From NCBI RefSeq assembly GCF_003386865.1, contig NZ_QTUA01000001.1, forward strand, positions 1,302,001-1,366,000: DNA of 64,000 nt, read 5' to 3'. The stretch comes from Calidifontibacter indicus. Its GTDB lineage: Bacteria; Actinomycetota; Actinomycetes; Actinomycetales; Dermatophilaceae. The first letter of the stretch is position 1, and every line of letters begins with the position of its first letter. Shown here one piece after another: positions 40,514-48,014 of the stretch. The notes under the pieces are model-generated. The model was not told the origin of the DNA. It was given only the letters and a program-made list of their open reading frames with translations, and did not search any database. The translations under genes were made by a program, and so were the position numbers.

Positions 40514-40542
40514 ATGTTACGCCGACGTGGGGCGAATGTCAC
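40514..40542 (-). promoter_or_regulatory. Candidate greA promoter
   Basis: On the minus strand GTGACA (40542-40537), a 17-nt spacer and TAACAT (40519-40514). Transcription would start near 40507, giving a leader of about 100 nt that includes the hairpin at 40455-40492. Confidence 0.65.
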
Positions 40543-40568
40543 ACCGATCGACGCAGGTGGCGCGCCGA

Positions 40569-41006
40569 TCAGCGCAGCTCGCAGTGGGTCGCTTCGCCGG
40601 TGACGGCCTGCGTCACCGTCCGCACCGAACGGGTGTATCGCGTGCTCTGGTAGGTGCTCGCGGGCAGGTCGACATCGACCCGTCCGACGGTGGCGTGATC
40701 GATGTCGTAGGCCACCAGGGTGCAGCGCACCGGACGGTCCTTCTGATCGATCACGTCGAAGGTCACGTCGATCTGACGGTCGCTCACGACCTTCACCCCG
40801 GCGGCGTTCCATGAAATGCCGCGGGTGGCCGAGATGCCCCACCACACGGCCAACAGGCTGGTGATGACGATGAGCACGCCGCCCACCGACCACCACCGGC
40901 GCGACCCGCCCAGGGCGAAACCGTCCGAACCGGCCGCTTCCTCTTCCTCGTCGCTCAGGTCGAGGTCGGGTTCGCGCGACTGCGGCGCGTCCGGGAGGTC
41001 ATTCAT
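40569..41006 (-). CDS. DUF4307 membrane protein
   Basis: A 145-residue protein of the actinobacterial DUF4307 family. Residues 1-35 are acidic and cytoplasmic (DLDLSDEEEEAAGSD), one helix spans about 42-60 (GGVLIVITSLLAVWWGI), and an extracellular beta-rich domain follows. The role is unknown. It sits between greA and mca, as in M. tuberculosis. TAGTCT (41015-41020, minus strand) ends 8 nt before the ATG and no ribosome site is seen, suggesting a very short or absent leader. Confidence 0.85.
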   Translation of the reverse strand: MNDLPDAPQSREPDLDLSDEEEEAAGSDGFALGGSRRWWSVGGVLIVITSLLAVWWGISATRGISWNAAGVKVVSDRQIDVTFDVIDQKDRPVRCTLVAYDIDHATVGRVDVDLPASTYQSTRYTRSVRTVTQAVTGEATHCELR

Positions 41007-41049
41007 GGAATGAGAGACTATTCCGCGGCCGACGAACGACGAGGACGAG

Positions 41050-42003
41050 GTGGAACCAGTGACAGGGCAGCTGCGACTCCTGGCGGTGCACGCGCACCCC
41101 GACGACGAGTCGAGCAAGGGTTCGGCGACGATGGCGAAGTACGTCGCGGAGGGCCACCGCGTGATGGTCGCCACCTGCACCGGTGGCGAGCGCGGCGACA
41201 TCCTCAACCCCCGGCTGCGGGACGACCCCGAGATCAAGCGCAACCTGTCCGAGGTCCGTCGGCGCGAGATGGCCGCCGCGCAGGAGATTCTGGGCATCGA
41301 GCACACCTGGCTGGGCTTCGTCGATTCCGGTCTGCCCGAAGGGGATCCGCTGCCCCCGCTGCCCGAGGGCTGCTTCGCGCTCGAGCCGCTGGAGGTCACG
41401 ACCGAAGCGCTCGTCCGGGTGATCAGGTCGTTCCGCCCGCACGTCGTCACGACGTACGACGAGAACGGCGGCTACCCGCACCCCGACCACATCATGTGTC
41501 ACGACGTCACCATGTCGGCTTTCCGGGCCGCTGCCGACCCGAGCCGGTTCGAGCACGCCGGGCCGGCGTGGCAGCCGCTGAAGCTGTACTACGACCGCGG
41601 GTTCTCCCTGGAGAAGTACACCGCGATGCACGAGGGACTGCTGGCGCTCGGCAAGGAGTCGCCGTTCGCCGACTGGATCGAACGCTGGGAGAAGCGCGAA
41701 CCCAACCGGGTCACGACCCGCGTCGACGTCGGCGACTTCTTCGGCCACCGCGAGCGTGCGTTGTTGGCGCACGCCACCCAGATCGACCCAGACGGTTCCT
41801 TCTTCGCCCTGTCGGCGCAGGAGCAGCAGAGCATCTGGCCCACCGAGGAGTTCGAGCTGGCGTTGTCGTACGTGCCGGTGCCGGCGGACGAGGACGATCT
41901 GTTCGCCGGGATCGGTGACCTGGCCGCCGCCGATGCGCTCGCGACCGACCCGCCTCAGGCGCCGGTCGTCGACGACGTCAGGGAGAGGACACTGAAGGCA
42001 TGA
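41050..42003 (+). CDS. mca: Mycothiol S-conjugate amidase Mca
   Basis: Mca cleaves mycothiol-toxin conjugates into a mercapturic acid, which is exported, and GlcN-Ins, which is recycled. The 317-residue LmbE-fold zinc enzyme has AHPDDES at residues 15-21 and GGYPHPDH at about 140-147, both metal-binding. Mca rather than the related MshB is indicated by the location next to DUF4307 and greA and by the SSKGSATMAKY block. GTG at 41050 (GAGGACGAGG upstream) is used; a GTG 9 nt later is possible. A small membrane protein gene overlaps its stop. Confidence 0.94.
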   Translation: MEPVTGQLRLLAVHAHPDDESSKGSATMAKYVAEGHRVMVATCTGGERGDILNPRLRDDPEIKRNLSEVRRREMAAAQEILGIEHTWLGFVDSGLPEGDPLPPLPEGCFALEPLEVTTEALVRVIRSFRPHVVTTYDENGGYPHPDHIMCHDVTMSAFRAAADPSRFEHAGPAWQPLKLYYDRGFSLEKYTAMHEGLLALGKESPFADWIERWEKREPNRVTTRVDVGDFFGHRERALLAHATQIDPDGSFFALSAQEQQSIWPTEEFELALSYVPVPADEDDLFAGIGDLAAADALATDPPQAPVVDDVRERTLKA

Positions 42004-42239
42004 TCGCCGCCGAACCTGCCACCAACGTCACCGCCGGACTCCCCGGCTTCCTGGTGCTCTTCTTCGTCGCCCTGGCGTGCTGGTTCCTCTACCGCAGCAT
42101 GAATCGCCACCTGCGCAAGGTGCGCTACCAGGCCGGTGACCTCACCAGCAACCAGCGGGCCGAGCAGCGCACGAACGGCGCGGACGGTGCAGACAGCGCA
42201 GCCGGTGCCGACACCGGCAACGACCGACCGAACGACTGA
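42000..42239 (+). CDS. Small membrane protein after mca
   Basis: A 79-residue protein with one helix (GFLVLFFVALACWFLYRSMNRH, about 16-37) followed by a basic stretch and a polar tail. The ATG overlaps the mca stop (ATGA). Similar short membrane proteins follow mca in other Actinobacteria. Its stop lies inside a 12-bp tandem duplication (42226-42249), so the last residues may be a recent change. No function is known. Confidence 0.8.
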   Translation: MIAAEPATNVTAGLPGFLVLFFVALACWFLYRSMNRHLRKVRYQAGDLTSNQRAEQRTNGADGADSAAGADTGNDRPND

Positions 42240-42249
42240 CCGAACGACT
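42226..42249 (+). repeat. 12-bp tandem duplication over a stop codon
   Basis: GACCGAACGACT occurs twice in direct tandem; the TGA stop of the small mca-linked protein spans the junction. Confidence 0.8.
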
Positions 42250-42255
42250 CAGCGG

Positions 42256-42957
42256 TCAGCCGGCGGGCAACCGGAGCACGGCGAGCATCGCCGCGGTGTA
42301 GTGCGACGCGAACCCCAACAGGGTCAGTGCGTGGAAGATCTCGTGGAAACCGAACCAGGTCGGTGACGGGTCGGGCCGCTTGAGGCCGTAGACCACCGCG
42401 CCCGCCGTGTAGAGCAGGCCACCGAGCCCGATGAGCGACACGATCAGCAGTCCGCCGTGCTCGTACATCGGGTTGAGGTAGAAGATCGCGACCCACCCGA
42501 GTGCGATGTAGATCGGCACGTACAACCAGCGCGGGGCGCCCACCCAGAACACTCGGAACAACACGCCGGCGATGGCACCCGTCCAGACGATGACGAGCAG
42601 TTGCGTGCCCTGATCCGGCGGCAGCAGCGTCAGCGCGAACGGTGTGTAGGTGCCGGCGATGATCAGGAAGATGTTCGCGTGGTCGAACCGTTTGAGGAAC
42701 CCCTCGTAGTTTGGTGACCAGGTGCCGCGGTGGTAGAGCGAGGAGATGCCGAACAGCAGGCCGGCGGTGAGGGTGAAGACCGCCGCGCCGATGCGCGCCT
42801 TCAGTGTCGGTCCGACCACCACGAGCGCGAGTCCGGCCACCATGGCCGCCGGGAACATTCCGGTGTGCAGCCAGCCCCGCATCTTCGGCTTGACCCGACG
42901 CAGCATCCGAGCGGCGTCCTCCTGGAGTTCCTCGACGCGCTGCCCGATCTGGCTCAT
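42256..42957 (-). CDS. Hemolysin III / PAQR family membrane protein
   Basis: A 233-residue, seven-helix membrane protein of the hemolysin III (TrhA, PAQR) family. ISSLYHRGTW and the C-terminal WFGFHEIFHALTLLGFASHY carry the conserved Ser/His zinc-site residues. In bacteria these proteins have been linked to membrane fluidity rather than haemolysis. TACGAT on the minus strand ends 6 nt before the ATG at 42957, with no ribosome site, so the mRNA is probably leaderless. It is divergent from the prenyl transferase, as in M. tuberculosis. Confidence 0.93.
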   Translation of the reverse strand: MSQIGQRVEELQEDAARMLRRVKPKMRGWLHTGMFPAAMVAGLALVVVGPTLKARIGAAVFTLTAGLLFGISSLYHRGTWSPNYEGFLKRFDHANIFLIIAGTYTPFALTLLPPDQGTQLLVIVWTGAIAGVLFRVFWVGAPRWLYVPIYIALGWVAIFYLNPMYEHGGLLIVSLIGLGGLLYTAGAVVYGLKRPDPSPTWFGFHEIFHALTLLGFASHYTAAMLAVLRLPAG

Positions 42958-43136
42958 GCACCGATCGTAGGACGGTGGCCTGAACGTCCCGACCCGCTCC
43001 CGACAGATGGGCAGCGTGGCCACGGTCGGCCCGGCGCGCGCGTTGTCGGTGGGCATAGTGTTGGACGGTCGGCACCGACGGACGTGGCGACCGAACCGGG
43101 AACTGGAGCCGGAAACTGAGTCGGGAACGGAGTGCG

Positions 43137-43901
43137 ATGCGCGGACCGAGTGACCTCGTCTACGGGGCGTACGAGCGACACCTCGCGCGTTCGCTGCACA
43201 CCGAGAACCTCCCGCGACATGTCGGCGTGATGCTCGACGGCAACCGCCGCTGGGCCAAGGCGCGCGGCACCGACACGGCGTCGGGTCACAAGGCCGGCGC
43301 CGACAACATCGCCCCCTTCCTCGGGTGGTGCGAGGAGGCCGGCATCGAGGTGGTCACCCTGTGGCTGCTGTCGACCGACAACCTCAACCGGCCCGCCGCC
43401 GAACTCGAGCCGTTGGTCGCGATCATCGAGGGCGTCGTCGCCGAACTCGCCGGACGGCGACGCTGGCGGATCAACCCGGTCGGAGCGCTGACGATGCTGC
43501 CCGAGCGCACCCAGCAGGTGCTGCGCGAAGCAGCCGACGACACCGCCGACGTCGAGGGGCTCATCGTCAACATCGCCGTCGGCTACGGCGGACGGCAGGA
43601 GATCGCCGAGGCCGTGCGGTCGCTGCTGCGTGCGCGGGCGGCCGAGGGCATGTCGATCGAGGAACTCGCCGAGATCATCGACGCCGAACACATCGCCCAA
43701 CACCTCTACACCAAGGGCCAACCCGACCCCGACCTCGTCATCCGCACCTCGGGGGAGCAGCGGCTCGGCGGATTCCTGTTGTGGCAGAGCGCGTACTCGG
43801 AGTTCTACTTCTGCGAGGCGTACTGGCCCGATTTCCGACGAGTCGACTTCCTGCGGGCCCTGCGCGACTACGCCACCCGTGATCGCAGGATGGGCAAGTA
43901 G
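43137..43901 (+). CDS. Cis-prenyl diphosphate synthase (UppS family), probably the short-chain type
   Basis: A 254-residue Z-prenyl transferase that adds isopentenyl units in cis. Asp34 in HVGVMLDGNRRWA is the catalytic Mg residue; the WLLSTDNLNR and DLVIRTSGEQRLGGFLLWQ blocks are intact. Actinobacteria have two paralogues: a long-chain decaprenyl synthase, and a Z-farnesyl synthase encoded beside the hemolysin III gene (Rv1086 in M. tuberculosis). The neighbour suggests the short-chain role, but product length cannot be proven from sequence. ACGGAG precedes the ATG. Confidence 0.9.
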   Translation: MRGPSDLVYGAYERHLARSLHTENLPRHVGVMLDGNRRWAKARGTDTASGHKAGADNIAPFLGWCEEAGIEVVTLWLLSTDNLNRPAAELEPLVAIIEGVVAELAGRRRWRINPVGALTMLPERTQQVLREAADDTADVEGLIVNIAVGYGGRQEIAEAVRSLLRARAAEGMSIEELAEIIDAEHIAQHLYTKGQPDPDLVIRTSGEQRLGGFLLWQSAYSEFYFCEAYWPDFRRVDFLRALRDYATRDRRMGK

Positions 43902-43976
43902 CCCCACAGGCACCAATCGACCCGTTCGTCACACCAGTCACACCCGTTTCGACGCGTCGTGTGAACAGTTCGTTAA

Positions 43977-44192
43977 ATGCGTGAACACGCCGCGGCGTGT
44001 CCCCGGAACGGCTCGAAACCGGACGTAGATTCCACTCAACGACGAGCGCCCGTTCGTCGTTCGGGAGGCCCAGTTCATGCAGCGACCCACGCTGCGGAGG
44101 GGGCCGGCACCGGCTCCACTCTGGGCCCGGTTCCGGAACACCATCCGCGACTAGCCGCGATACCGATCGCGCGGCAAGAGGAGTCGGCATGA
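43977..44192 (+). CDS. Possible small protein overlapping phoH2 (PhoAT-like position)
   Basis: An open frame of 71 codons that overlaps the phoH2 ATG by 4 nt (ATGA), the arrangement described for the phoAT antitoxin gene of mycobacteria. The product is Arg/Pro/Gly-rich with no recognisable domain. Against it: no ribosome site, GC at third codon positions near 60% while neighbours are much higher, and a TAGATT hexamer at 44026-44031 that could start transcription inside it. Listed as a candidate only. Confidence 0.25.
   Translation: MREHAAACPRNGSKPDVDSTQRRAPVRRSGGPVHAATHAAEGAGTGSTLGPVPEHHPRLAAIPIARQEESA
43985..44000. promoter_or_regulatory. 16-bp perfect palindrome upstream of phoH2
   Basis: ACACGCCG-CGGCGTGT reads the same on both strands with no spacer. 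It lies in the 287-nt gene-poor region between the prenyl transferase and phoH2, which otherwise shows only a TCACAC...GTGTGA inverted repeat at 43938-43964. It may be a regulator site. Confidence 0.4.
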
Positions 44193-45490
44193 CCGTTGAA
44201 CTCAGCCCTCGCACCTACGTCCTGGACACGTCGGTGTTGCTGTCAGATCCGCGCGCGATGAACCGCTTCGCCGAACACGAAGTGGTCCTTCCGGTCGTGG
44301 TGATCAGCGAGCTGGAGGCAAAACGGCACCACCCCGAGCTGGGCTACTTCGCCCGTTCGGCTCTGCGCTACCTCGACGACCTGCGGGTGGCTCACGGCAC
44401 GCTCCACTCGCCCGTCCCGGTGGGCGACGGCGGCACCCTGCGAGTCGAGCTCAACCACACCGACCCCAACTCGCTGCCGGCCGGATTCCGGCTGGGGGAC
44501 AACGACACTCGCATCCTCGCGGTGGCCCGCAACCTGGCCAACGAGGGCCGGGTGGTCACCGTCGTCAGCAAAGACCTCCCGATGCGGGTCAAGGCGTCCG
44601 CGGTCGGTCTGAACGCCGAGGAGTACCGCGCCGAACTCGCGGTCGAGAGCGGGTGGACGGGCATCAGCGAACTCGACATCACCGCCGAGGAGATGGACAC
44701 CCTCTACGACGAGTCGCGGCTGGAGTCGGTCACCGCGGCCGAACTGCCGTGCAACACCGGCGTCGTCATGCTGGGCCCGCGGGGAAGCGCGCTCGGACGG
44801 GTGATGGCCGACAAGAGCGTGCGCCTCGTGCGCGGCGACCGCGACGCGTTCGGCCTCCACGGGCGATCGGCCGAGCAGCGCATCGCGCTCGACCTGCTGC
44901 TCGACCCCGACGTGGGCATCGTCAGCCTCGGTGGCCGCGCCGGCACCGGCAAGTCGGCGCTCGCCCTCTGCGCCGGGCTCGAGGCCGTGATGGAGCGGCG
45001 CCAGCACCGCAAGGTGATCGTGTTCCGTCCGCTGTATGCCGTCGGCGGTCAGGAACTCGGCTACCTGCCGGGCACCGAGAACGAAAAGATGGGTCCATGG
45101 GCACAGGCCGTCTTCGACACCCTGAGCGCCGTCGTCTCGCGTGAGGTGGTCGAGGAGGTCATGGACCGCGAACTGCTCGAGGTGCTGCCGCTGACCCACA
45201 TCCGCGGACGCTCGCTGCACGACGCCTTCGTCATCGTCGACGAAGCGCAGTCGCTCGAGCGCAACGTGTTGCTGACCGTGCTGTCGCGCATCGGGCAGAA
45301 CTCCCGGGTCGTGCTGACGCACGACGTCGCACAGCGCGACAACCTGCGGGTCGGACGGCACGACGGCATCGCCGCGGTGATCGAGAAGTTGAAGGGGCAC
45401 CCGCTGTTCGGGCACGTCACGCTGACTCGCTCGGAGCGCAGCCCGATCGCCGCGCTGGTGACCGATCTGCTGGAGGGCAGCGAGGTCTGA
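44189..45490 (+). CDS. phoH2: PhoH2, PIN-PhoH ribonuclease/helicase
   Basis: A 433-residue two-domain protein: a PIN nuclease domain (residues 1-140, [13 protein letters not shown] with Asp13) and a PhoH ATPase (about 225-433, Walker [11 protein letters not shown] near 249, Walker B FVIVDEAQ near 347). Mycobacterial PhoH2 is an RNA helicase and ribonuclease working as a toxin-like module with a small upstream gene. AAGAGGAG precedes the ATG at 44189. The frame is open for a further 64 codons upstream, but without coding character. Confidence 0.94.
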   Translation: MTVELSPRTYVLDTSVLLSDPRAMNRFAEHEVVLPVVVISELEAKRHHPELGYFARSALRYLDDLRVAHGTLHSPVPVGDGGTLRVELNHTDPNSLPAGFRLGDNDTRILAVARNLANEGRVVTVVSKDLPMRVKASAVGLNAEEYRAELAVESGWTGISELDITAEEMDTLYDESRLESVTAAELPCNTGVVMLGPRGSALGRVMADKSVRLVRGDRDAFGLHGRSAEQRIALDLLLDPDVGIVSLGGRAGTGKSALALCAGLEAVMERRQHRKVIVFRPLYAVGGQELGYLPGTENEKMGPWAQAVFDTLSAVVSREVVEEVMDRELLEVLPLTHIRGRSLHDAFVIVDEAQSLERNVLLTVLSRIGQNSRVVLTHDVAQRDNLRVGRHDGIAAVIEKLKGHPLFGHVTLTRSERSPIAALVTDLLEGSEV

Positions 45491-45506
45491 GACCCGGCGC
45501 ACAAAG

Positions 45507-45527
45507 GGCCGATTTGTCACATCGGCC
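45507..45527 (+). terminator. Hairpin after phoH2
   Basis: GGCCGAT and ATCGGCC pair across TTGTCAC, 16 nt after the phoH2 stop. There is no T-tract. Confidence 0.65.
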
Positions 45528-45565
45528 GAAGTGCGGCAGGCTGCCCCGAAGTGTCTCGTTTCGGT

Positions 45566-45604
45566 AACGGCCCCACCTGGGCGTGAGTTCAGGTCGGGGC
45601 CGTT
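45566..45604 (+). promoter_or_regulatory. Long 5'-leader hairpin before the transglycosylase-like gene
   Basis: AACGGCCCCACCTG pairs with CAGGT-(C)-GGGGCCGTT, 14 bp with one bulged C and a 10-nt loop. It ends 6 nt before the ribosome site GAGGAAGG and 22 nt before the ATG, so it can affect translation or mRNA life. A c-di-AMP riboswitch, common before such genes, was not recognisable. Confidence 0.6.
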
Positions 45605-45625
45605 GCCGCGGAGGAAGGAACTTCG

Positions 45626-46408
45626 ATGGCCCGTCGTGGACGTCACTACGCCCGCCGTAAACCCGTGTTGCGCCCTGCCGCCGCGGCAACCGGCGTCGTC
45701 GCCCTCGGCGCTGTCGCCGTTGCCACGACCGACATGGCCGGCGCCCAGTCGGTCGGCGCGGCAACCCTGCGGCTCAGCCCGCAGGCCGCCACCGACCAAC
45801 TCGAACTCGCCCCGGCCGTGCGCGACACGCCGGCCGACGTGCAGCGAGCCATCGCCGACCGGGCGCAGAGCAGCACCAGCCGCTCGGCGCAGCGCACCGG
45901 GTACGCCCAGCGAGCCGCGGCGTTGCGGGCCCAGGCCCGCTCGGCCGCAGCGTTGAAGCGCCTGCAGGCCTCGGTGTCGGCCAACGAACTGCGCGAAGCA
46001 CCCGCGCAGCAGCCCACTGCTGCCAAGTCCGACTCGAAGCAGGGGACCACCTCGACCGCGTCCACCGGCAGGACGGCCAAGGCCGCCAACCCGGCACCGG
46101 TGTTCAGCGGCGACCCGCGGTCGATCGCCCAGAGCATGCTCGCCTCCTACGGCTGGGGGCGGGGCCAGTTCGGGTGCCTCAACAACCTGTGGACCAAGGA
46201 GTCGAGCTGGCAGGTCGGTGCCACCAACCCCTCGTCCGGCGCCTACGGCATCCCGCAGTCCTTGCCGGCGGGCAAGATGGCCAGCGCCGGCGCCGACTGG
46301 CGCACCAACCCGGCCACCCAGATCCGTTGGGGCCTCAGCTACATCCAGGCATCCTACGGTTCGCCGTGCGGCGCCTGGGCGCACTCGGTCGCAACCAACT
46401 GGTACTGA
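45626..46408 (+). CDS. Secreted transglycosylase-like (APF C-terminal type) protein
   Basis: A 260-residue exported protein. A basic start (MARRGRHYARRKPVLR) and hydrophobic segment form a signal peptide or anchor to about residue 45. An Ala/Ser-rich, probably coiled middle follows. The last 90 residues are an SLT-like lysozyme-fold domain (LWTKESSWQVGATNPSSGAYGIPQ, then WGLSYIQASYGSPCGAW, ending NWY) with the catalytic-type Glu in KESSW. This domain occurs in aggregation-promoting and resuscitation-type factors acting on peptidoglycan. It has a strong GGAGGAAGG ribosome site and a large leader hairpin. Confidence 0.88.
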   Translation: MARRGRHYARRKPVLRPAAAATGVVALGAVAVATTDMAGAQSVGAATLRLSPQAATDQLELAPAVRDTPADVQRAIADRAQSSTSRSAQRTGYAQRAAALRAQARSAAALKRLQASVSANELREAPAQQPTAAKSDSKQGTTSTASTGRTAKAANPAPVFSGDPRSIAQSMLASYGWGRGQFGCLNNLWTKESSWQVGATNPSSGAYGIPQSLPAGKMASAGADWRTNPATQIRWGLSYIQASYGSPCGAWAHSVATNWY

Positions 46409-46476
46409 GCGCCGTCCGACCCGCGCGTGGCGGTCTGCGTGCCGACCGCCCGGCGAATCGATAGATTGGACCGGTC

Positions 46477-46977
46477 ATGGTGGGAAATCGCGCGCTGACC
46501 GCGCTGTATTGGGTCATTGGCTTCGTGCTGGCCGTGTTGGCCGGCGTCGCGGGTGCCTCGTGGGGCAACTCGCAGGCTCCGACGTTCGGCAACGACGAAA
46601 CCGGTGGCACCCCGGCGACCGGTGCTTCGCGGCTGCTGTTCAGCCTGTTCGGCGGGCTGCTCGCCGCGGCGGCGGTGCTGGCCGTGTTCGCCGGCATCTT
46701 CATGCTGCTGTGGTTGCGCGGCCGGCGCGGTCACGGCACCGACGACGACTATGAGGCCGACGCAGGCTTCATGGATCACGTCGAGTTCGGCGATGACGAA
46801 GACGACGAAGATGAGGACGCCGAGCACGGCGACGCAGCCGAGGACGGTGCGGGCGACGACTCCTACGACGACGGTTACGACACCGACGACTACGACGGCG
46901 ACGGTTACGAGGATGCCGAGGCGTTCGACGAGACCGACATCGGCGACGAGTCCGTCGGCGGACGTCGGCACCCCTGA
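46477..46977 (+). CDS. Two-helix membrane protein with acidic Asp/Tyr tail
   Basis: A 166-residue protein: helices at about 8-27 (LYWVIGFVLAVLAGVAGASW) and 54-80 (LFSLFGGLLAAAAVLAVFAGIFMLLWL), then a tail of about 80 residues dominated by Asp, Glu, Gly and Tyr, with repeated D-D-G-Y-D and D-G-D-G-Y-E-D units. I do not recognise the family. TAGATT (46462-46467) ends 9 nt before the ATG and no ribosome site is visible. It is convergent with coaA, only 18 nt apart. Confidence 0.75.
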   Translation: MVGNRALTALYWVIGFVLAVLAGVAGASWGNSQAPTFGNDETGGTPATGASRLLFSLFGGLLAAAAVLAVFAGIFMLLWLRGRRGHGTDDDYEADAGFMDHVEFGDDEDDEDEDAEHGDAAEDGAGDDSYDDGYDTDDYDGDGYEDAEAFDETDIGDESVGGRRHP

Positions 46978-47001
46978 GACGTCACAAACCTGACGTCACA
47001 A
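46978..47001. repeat. 10-bp direct repeat between convergent stops
   Basis: GACGTCACAA occurs twice, separated by ACCT. The second copy contains the palindrome TGACGTCA and the coaA stop codon lies in it. Confidence 0.7.
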
Positions 47002-47958
47002 CTTGCGCAGGCTCACCCGGCTGACGCTGTGATCGGCGTCCTTGGTCAAAACCAGGGTGGCGCGGCTGCGCGTGGGGGCGACGTTCTCCACGAGGTTCGG
47101 CCGGTTGATGTCGCCCCAGATCTGGTTCGCCCGCTCGATCGCCTGGTCGTCGGTGAGCGAGGCGTACCGGTGGAAGTAGGACTCCGGGTCGGCGAACGCG
47201 GTGCGGCGTAGACCGAGGAACCGGTCGACGTACCAGTTGCGGATGTCCTGCTCGCGGGCGTCGACATAGACCGAGAAGTCGAAGAAGTCGGACACGGTCA
47301 GGGTGTTGCGGCGTCCGGGCAACGCCTGCGAGGGCTGCAGCACGTTGAGGCCCTCGACGATCAACACGTCGGGCTGGCGCACCACGATGCGGTCGCCGGG
47401 CACGATGTCGTAGACGAGGTGGGAGTAGACGGGGGCGGTCACCTCCGGCTTGCCCGACTTCACCTCGGAGACGAAACGCACCAGGGACCGTCGGTCGTAC
47501 GACTCGGGGAAGCCCTTGCGGTTGAGGATGCCGCGCCGTTCGAGTTCGGCATTCGGGAACAGGAAACCGTCGGTCGTCACCAGTTCGACCCGGGGCGTGC
47601 CCTCCCACCGGGCGAGCAGTTCGCGCAGGATGCGGGCCGTCGTCGACTTCCCGACAGCCACCGAGCCGGCCACCCCGATGATGAACGGCGTCTTCTCCGG
47701 GCGTTCGCCGAGAAAGTCGGAGGTCACCCGGTGCAGCCGCGCGGTCGCGCCGACATAGAAGTTGAGCAGGCGGGAGAGGGGCAGGTAGACCTCCTCGACC
47801 TCCGCGAGGTTCAACCGCTCGCCGGTGCCACGCAACCGGCGGACGTCGTCCAGACCGAGGCTCATCGGGTGCTGATCGCGCAGCCGCGCCCATTGGGCGC
47901 GGCTGAACTCGAGGTACGGCGACTCTGCCGAAGCTGTCGGGCGTGACACGCCTGACAT
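46996..47958 (-). CDS. coaA: Pantothenate kinase, type I
   Basis: CoaA phosphorylates pantothenate in the first step of coenzyme A synthesis. The 320-residue protein has the P-loop [12 protein letters not shown] at residues 95-106, the [11 protein letters not shown] block and the GLNVLQPS block, all typical of type I (feedback-inhibited) kinases. Length is normal. It is divergent from glmS, with 56 nt between the two starts. Confidence 0.97.
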   Translation of the reverse strand: MSGVSRPTASAESPYLEFSRAQWARLRDQHPMSLGLDDVRRLRGTGERLNLAEVEEVYLPLSRLLNFYVGATARLHRVTSDFLGERPEKTPFIIGVAGSVAVGKSTTARILRELLARWEGTPRVELVTTDGFLFPNAELERRGILNRKGFPESYDRRSLVRFVSEVKSGKPEVTAPVYSHLVYDIVPGDRIVVRQPDVLIVEGLNVLQPSQALPGRRNTLTVSDFFDFSVYVDAREQDIRNWYVDRFLGLRRTAFADPESYFHRYASLTDDQAIERANQIWGDINRPNLVENVAPTRSRATLVLTKDADHSVSRVSLRKL

Positions 47959-48001
47959 TGTGGCCGATCGGTGGTTGGCCTGGGCATCGGCCCGGAGGCT
48001 C

Positions 48002-48007
48002 TAGGCT
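48002..48007 (+). promoter_or_regulatory. Candidate -10 of a leaderless glmS mRNA
   Basis: TAGGCT ends 7 nt before the glmS ATG. No ribosome site and no glmS ribozyme fold are present. Confidence 0.5.
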
Positions 48008-48014
48008 GTCGGCC

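Noticed and set aside
45490..45625. c-di-AMP (ydaO-type) riboswitch before the transglycosylase-like gene
   Set aside because: Expected by gene type, but the 135-nt gap is too short, and the conserved loops are not seen; only a simple hairpin is present.
47959..48014. glmS ribozyme upstream of glmS
   Set aside because: Only 56 nt separate coaA and glmS and no ribozyme core is visible; this RNA is typical of Firmicutes.
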